Positions 58,677-64,000 of a stretch of 64,000 nucleotides of DNA are shown here, piece by piece. Positions within the stretch are counted from its first letter, which is position 1, and each line of letters opens with the position of its first letter. The DNA lies in assembly GCA_033182465.1 (NCBI GenBank), contig CP137323.1, positions 620,001 to 684,000 on the forward strand. The letters are read 5' to 3'. The notes under the pieces were generated by a model that was not told the DNA's origin, made no database searches, and saw only the letters and a program-made list of their open reading frames with translations. Origin of the DNA: Sanghuangporus weigelae. Its lineage: Eukaryota > Basidiomycota > Agaricomycetes > Hymenochaetales > Hymenochaetaceae. The position numbers and the translations under genes were made by a program.

Positions 58677-61600
58677 GAAAGGCCCGTCTTGAAATAGTGA
58701 CGTCTAGCGCGTCCACCACAATCGCGAAACGTATTAGTATCTGTTACAGAAGATGTATAAAATAAGTATTCAGAGGAGGGCATGCTTATCCTTATTTTTT
58801 TGCCTTTTGCACCTGTGTCCATCGCTATTATTATCTATATTATGTGCTCACCTAGTTTCTCATTCCTGACACGGCAGCATGACTCAGTATTCATATAACT
58901 ATTTAGACCTAGAAGGCCTGGCACGTACCGAAATCTACGCACTTCTATTCCGGAACGAGCGACGAGACCATGTCATAAGGAGAATCATATTCTGTGTTAC
59001 CATAACGGATGTGATCGTCAAAGTCGACGACTTGTGACACGTACTGTACGTCTTTGGTACGGTACGAGAAGGTTTATTGGTCCCGTCAAGGCAGACACGA
59101 CGGGGTGCATGAGACCTCCGCTTGTTTGGAGCTCAATTCGGATTATGACGCTATAGTGAAGTTTAGACGTACTTCGGCTTTGTATGCAATATGAATCGAC
59201 GTCAGTCTGGACGAAGACGCCGTGTCAGAAGCTGGACTTGTGACCGTTTATACCGGACGACGGTCATAGCTTCAACCCAGCAGATCAGCTGATATGCAAA
59301 AAATAGTATAGATGTGTTGAATTCTCAAGCACTCTAGTGTAAAATAGATAGCAGAACCGAATCAAACATTGTTAAATCGTAACTGACGCCCGTCCTCACC
59401 AAAACTCCGGCACGTGACCGTTTCTTGGACCTTTTGCCAAAATTGGCAAGAAGATCCAAGGCTCTTGATTCTCGATTCCTTGTTGTCTTGATCTTCACCG
59501 ATTCTTATGACGATGACGCCTCATGAAAAGAAGCGTTGTCTCTTCTCGTGCTTACCGATCAAGATTGCTTGAGAATAAAGCACGAGAGTATAATAAAGTA
59601 GACGTATAAGGGTCAAAGAAGTTCGATAAAAGGCTACTGCCTCCATGACTCGAGACCAGCTGACCAAGGCTCGGCCCCGTAAATCGGAATCCCAAGGGTA
59701 AACGCGGAAAAGAACATACAGCTTCAGGGCATTGCACGCACTAGAGCGGAGGCAAAGTGGAGTGGCTTTAAATGTGGGCGGCAGGGAAGTCCGTGGAATC
59801 AATGTTCATTTAGTGGAAGAAGACCTTGGATAGCAGGCGGAGACTTGAAAATGAGGAGGAAGGAGATTATTGATAGTCTTGGGAAGATAACCTTGAGAAG
59901 ATAATTAGCAGGGTATGGGAAGCAGAAGAGTCAGAAAGGGCGAGTTGTAGCTTGGGCGTTGGCTCGCGCAAAAAGCTACGAGCTGCGCGTTAAATGGGAA
60001 GATGCAGAGCCACTCTACAAAGCCCAAGATTAGTATAAGTGACTGACCTATTGATATTTCGGTAGCCAAAACAGTCCGGCTGGCGTCTTCTGATTCTGGA
60101 CCAACCATAGCATTACGCTATTCGCGGGTACCAAGAATTACAGTGTAGAAAGAATGAACTCGGACGCTCAGCACTCCATAACAAGTAGAATTCGTCTATC
60201 TCCGCCTCTGCCGCGCGAACGTCGAGCATGTTATCTTCAGTCCGAAGACGTAAAGCACAACGAGGTCGCATCGAATGACCGTTTTTTGAAGAAGTACGAA
60301 GTTCGGTAGATTAATGTGCAGCCACCTTATCGTATGCCCGGAACGTCGTTAGCCGTCAATTTTCCCATCATAAGGATACCAAGTGCGTCTGGAACGCACG
60401 CATGTATAGCAGCCAGTGAAGTACAATATACTTTCGAAGCGGGAGAACGAAGAAATAATTAACGCCGCATCCGAATCCCGACGATCTATCCTACATCGAT
60501 GAGGCAAAATATTCGAACAAGGCCGCGAGGCATGGACTTCTCGATAGATAGAGATTAGACTGGGTTACAGTAATTCGGACCGTATTGAAGTCGTGCTGCT
60601 TTGTACCGGCCACTCCGCGGAGTGCCGCTCTCAGATGCAGATCCCGAAGGTCCAATGGGAATTTCGTCTGAGCGAATGAACCAAAATCGGTGGTGGCGTC
60701 TCGGTTAGCAACTAAAGCAGTAAGACAGACGTTCCTGAAGAAACGTATACGCTATACAGGATGCCGTGTATTTCTTATTACGATAGCTTCTCCGGGCAAT
60801 TGTGTGAATTACGAGATAAGAAAATAGAATTGAATCTTAAAAAAAAAGAAATAGCAACGTACGTAAAAAGACCCATTTTTTAATATTTTCCAACCAGACT
60901 AAAGCAGCATGCGCACACTTTCAAATGCGTTCTACTGAGCATGGAAACACTAAGAGTAAATCTTGTGGTGCCGCGTAGGGAGACCTTTCGCTACCTTGGG
61001 CAGCCTTTTGTCAGCGTGTTTGTCTCCAATCCAGACAGAGCAACGTGGATGCTCATGTCAGCGGATGCCTTACCATTTGAAGTCTGAGCGCTCAGCAGGA
61101 TTCAACCTAATGCCATTGAGGCGTGGTAGTGAATAGAGAAGACATGTGCTTATCAAGAGGATCGAGGCTGTTGAATGCACTGGCAGTGCAAACTGGTTAA
61201 TCACGGGTGTAACTCTAAACAGCAAAACTTACTGCAAATTTCCCTACGGCCGAGCCTCAGGTCGGAGTTTGTTCCAGAGAGAGCAGCAAGAAGACGCCCG
61301 AGCAACCGAGTATGGTAGTCAGCCATTCTATCTTTATATCAAAAAAAAAATGCATCCGTTTTCCTAAACTGGTAGGACGAGTCCTCGCCTTCGCCGGGCA
61401 ACTGGGCAGCCTTACCGAGAAGACAACAGAGATGAAGCCAAGGCAGAGGGAAATGGCAGACAAGGTAATAGACTGTAGAAAATTTGAACCCGGTATTCGG
61501 ACCCACGGTCGTTGTCGATGTCGATAGACACTTTTACCGAGAAGCTGACTTCATTTGGCTCCCTCTGAGACTTCTAGGAATTCAAAAACGCCTGAGTGAT

Positions 61601-62700
61601 GATCGCGAAAGAGATTTGCTGAGTGCCTAAGAAGACGTCGGCGCGCCGGATCGAAGGGTCAGGTTGTTTACCGGGTTCCAGGCGATAGAAGTCACGAAGA
61701 GTGACGCCGTTCTATTGGTCGGTATGGATGTAGCCTGTCGGAGATACGCATCCAAACGACACTAGCCAATGGACGGCGTGGAGGCAACTGAGAAGCGCGC
61801 CCTGGAGATGAGTTGGTCAGGGCCTACGACTGCCAGGAAGGGTCATAAATAGGGGGAGGAGGGAAAAGGATCATTTTATTCGCTCACCTTGCAACATGCA
61901 TTTCGCCGCGCGGCAAAAAATGCTGATGATGCAAGCGCGAGTCGAGTCATTAGCCAATCGTGTCCTTCTACTACGATCGCGCTCATAGACAGAAATCATC
62001 GTCTTAAAGACGACATCCACATATGTTTGGTCTTTCATAGTCCAGGACAAGACATATTTGATAATAAGATAACTCATGTGGATATCATGATGTCTCCTGT
62101 CTCGCGTCCTATTACATGTATAAACGGTGTTAGAAAGAAGCCGAAAATCGACAGACACGACGCGACATAGCGCAACGGAAATACCTCTTCCGTAGCGATT
62201 TGTTATAAGATTGAACGACATGAGGCCAATTAAAGCAAAGCAGTAGGCGTCAACGAAATACCGCATGAGAAATCGTTGATCCGGAAAGGTAGCGAGGCCG
62301 ATCGTCGGACGCGTTGCTCTCGATACCTGGCATCGTTCTTTCTCTGCAACGTGTACATGTACTCACGACGAGCAAACTGAGAAATTATCCTTTCTGATTT
62401 GAGGCCGGCAGCAAACAGAAAGAGTGGAAAGGAAAAAAAAAGGGACAACGATCATCAAAATGACTGAGTGGCAAGAGTCGATTGCTCGGCAGCATCCCGT
62501 CGATATCAATTTCTTTTGCCCCGACTCGACTCGATTCGACTTCATGCTTTCCAATCCGGATATTCATCCAAATTACTAGCCCTCTCCTTATACTATACTT
62601 CTCCCTAATCAGGCAGCTCCGACTTAGTTGCATATCCTTCTGTGAATAAAAGGATCCCGTATCTTTCTTCATTGCTCACGCTCGTGTAACAAATCCATCC
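58677..62700. other. Long gene-free stretch
   Basis: About 4 kb with only short open frames (such as 59521-59802 minus and 61871-62266 minus), without ATG starts, domains or exon chains I can support. Base composition is ordinary and no large repeat unit was recognised. Confidence 0.35.
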
Positions 62701-63108
62701 ATGGGGGGGGATGCAAGCCCTAGTCTTGTTTGTTCACACGGCCTCAACCCACTATGTAACAAACACTATGTACTGTATCTGTCATCAATTATTCGGGTCG
62801 TTCAGACTATCCTCTCTCTCATGAGAGCTAGTTTGAAAGAAAAAAAAAAACTCTGTATACAGTATATCCCATGCCATGTATATCACCCAAACAAATATTT
62901 GTAGGTAGGATAACAATAGCAAGAGTACAGGGATCAGTATTGCTATTGTAGCTACATATTAGTATCGACCTATCTAATAATTCAACAAAGGATGAGGGTG
63001 AGGGCACTCCAAAAAAAAAAAGCTGAGCTGAGCCCGGATCCAGATCCAGACCTCCTAGACAGTCGGTCGACTCTCTTTCGATTCGATTCGAGATACTGCA
63101 TGTACAAA
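62701..63108. other. Gene-free, homopolymer-rich
   Basis: Contains short homopolymers (poly-G at about 62703, poly-A at 62840 and 63012). No gene seen. Confidence 0.4.
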
Positions 63109-63152
63109 TAGTGATAGTGACAGTAATAGTAATAGTAATAGTGTTAGTAATA
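63109..63152 (+). repeat. Imperfect AGTAAT/AGTGAT microsatellite
   Basis: Six-base period words (AGTGAT, AGTAAT) repeated about seven times with a few changes. Confidence 0.8.
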
Positions 63153-63885
63153 AAGAAGTCATAACCACGAGGCAGGTGTACAGTAGAAACAGAGATAGAT
63201 TGAATCAGAAATCACATACGTGTAGATGTAGATCTCACTTGCTGCAATGATAATGATAATGATAAAATGCATCCGTCATTCAATAGAGGAGAGAGAGGAG
63301 GCCATACTCCAGAGCGCGCGCGCCCGGACATGAGGACGGACGAGGGACGCATGCGTCGGATCGAGTTCGTTTCGCTGTTCCGCCTGCTCTCCTGCATCCC
63401 CCCCTCTCAGTCGCAATCGCGTGTCCATGTTCTTCCGTTCCATACGTATTGAAGTTACCGCACCGCCTTCATCTCGAGATATCGATATTCATGAATTGGT
63501 ATTGATGAGTACGTACGTAGATTGAAGAGAAAAAAAGGGGATTAAAGAAAAAAGGATGAAAGAAAAAAAGGGAAAAACACTATGTACGTACGATGGGAGA
63601 CGATAACGGACGAAAAGACCAAAACGAAAAATATCAAAATCAACAAAAGGGGGCCGACAAGCAATGTTAGGTAAGTAAGTAGGTTTGTATGTATGTACGA
63701 TCTGACGAGACAGAGAGAGAGAGACAGAGAGAGAGAAAGGATTGATTAGCTACAAAGACAGAAGATTTGTTATGTGTTTCGGTTGGTTGGTTGGTGGATG
63801 CGGAAGATGGGGGGCATGCGGCATGCGACGTGCGGTGTGATTGCAGTGAGGTGAGTTTGGTCGGAGAATTACTTGGTTTGGTAGG

Positions 63886-63890
<5 letters not shown>
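63153..63890. other. Gene-free, simple-sequence-rich
   Basis: Many short tandem words (TAATGA, GTACGTAC, AGAGAGAG, GGTTGG). It could be an untranslated or promoter region of a gene beyond the window, but nothing in it is coding-like. Confidence 0.35.

Positions 63891-63930
<40 letters not shown>
63891..63930 (+). repeat. (GA)20 microsatellite
   Basis: Twenty perfect GA units. Further GA-rich runs lie at about 63711-63738 and at the right edge of the window. Confidence 0.95.
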
Positions 63931-63933
<3 letters not shown>

Positions 63934-64000
63934 CAGAAGAGAGAATGGGGAAGTCTATGTTTGTATGAGTCGAGATGATACGAGAGAAGAGAGAAGAGAG

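Noticed and set aside
59521-59802. 93-codon minus-strand frame with hydrophobic parts
   Set aside because: It has no ATG at the start, no clear membrane topology or family resemblance, and no neighbouring exons.
1-64000. CRISPR array, rRNA genes, telomeric repeats, biosynthetic gene cluster
   Set aside because: I looked for regular spaced repeats, rRNA core words, TTAGGG runs and adjacent synthase-type genes, and saw none.

Overview
The window looks like nuclear DNA from a mushroom-forming basidiomycete (Agaricomycetes). The evidence is densely spliced genes with introns of roughly 50-65 nt, GTRNGT-type donors, short intergenic gaps, and families typical of that class: Dal5-type MFS transporter, GH12 and GH92 glycosidases, TPR-CHAT protein and an expanded F-box family. 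No rRNA gene, complete tRNA gene, CRISPR array or bacterial-style operon was seen. For eight genes I rebuilt the exon chain by hand from splice signals; in each the coding length is an exact multiple of three.

Layout. 1-4 kb: a bestrophin-like anion channel (minus). 6-10.3 kb: a foldback-type element with inverted arms of 1.6-1.8 kb. 10.5-14.4 kb: a broken TPR-CHAT gene carrying a 1.3-kb Tc1/mariner insertion. 16-31.8 kb, all minus strand: succinate dehydrogenase iron-sulfur subunit, an F-box protein, a GH92 alpha-mannosidase, a long leucine-rich-repeat protein with a possible PP1-docking motif, and a two-exon F-box protein. 33-41.8 kb: an aldo/keto reductase with a C-terminal membrane anchor (minus), an F-box relic, a GH12 endoglucanase, a disordered hydrophilic protein and the MFS transporter (all plus). 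42-46.8 kb, minus: proteasome beta-3, a single-pass membrane protein with an in-frame TGA before its tail, and an R-SNARE. 47-58.7 kb: duplicated small unknown genes flanking a frameshifted F-box gene, a pair of serine/arginine-rich small genes, ribosomal protein eL24 and a GNAT acetyltransferase. 58.7-64 kb: no gene I can support, ending in microsatellites.

Housekeeping genes (SDHB, proteasome beta-3, eL24, R-SNARE) are interleaved with accessory ones. The accessory parts show turnover: nested transposon insertion, inverted and tandem duplications, and at least three F-box copies in different states of decay. No gene cluster with an obvious shared pathway was found. The most unusual signals are in RNA processing: a 2-nt exon in the MFS gene, 8- and 16-nt exons in the R-SNARE gene, and two genes whose first coding exon is only the ATG.
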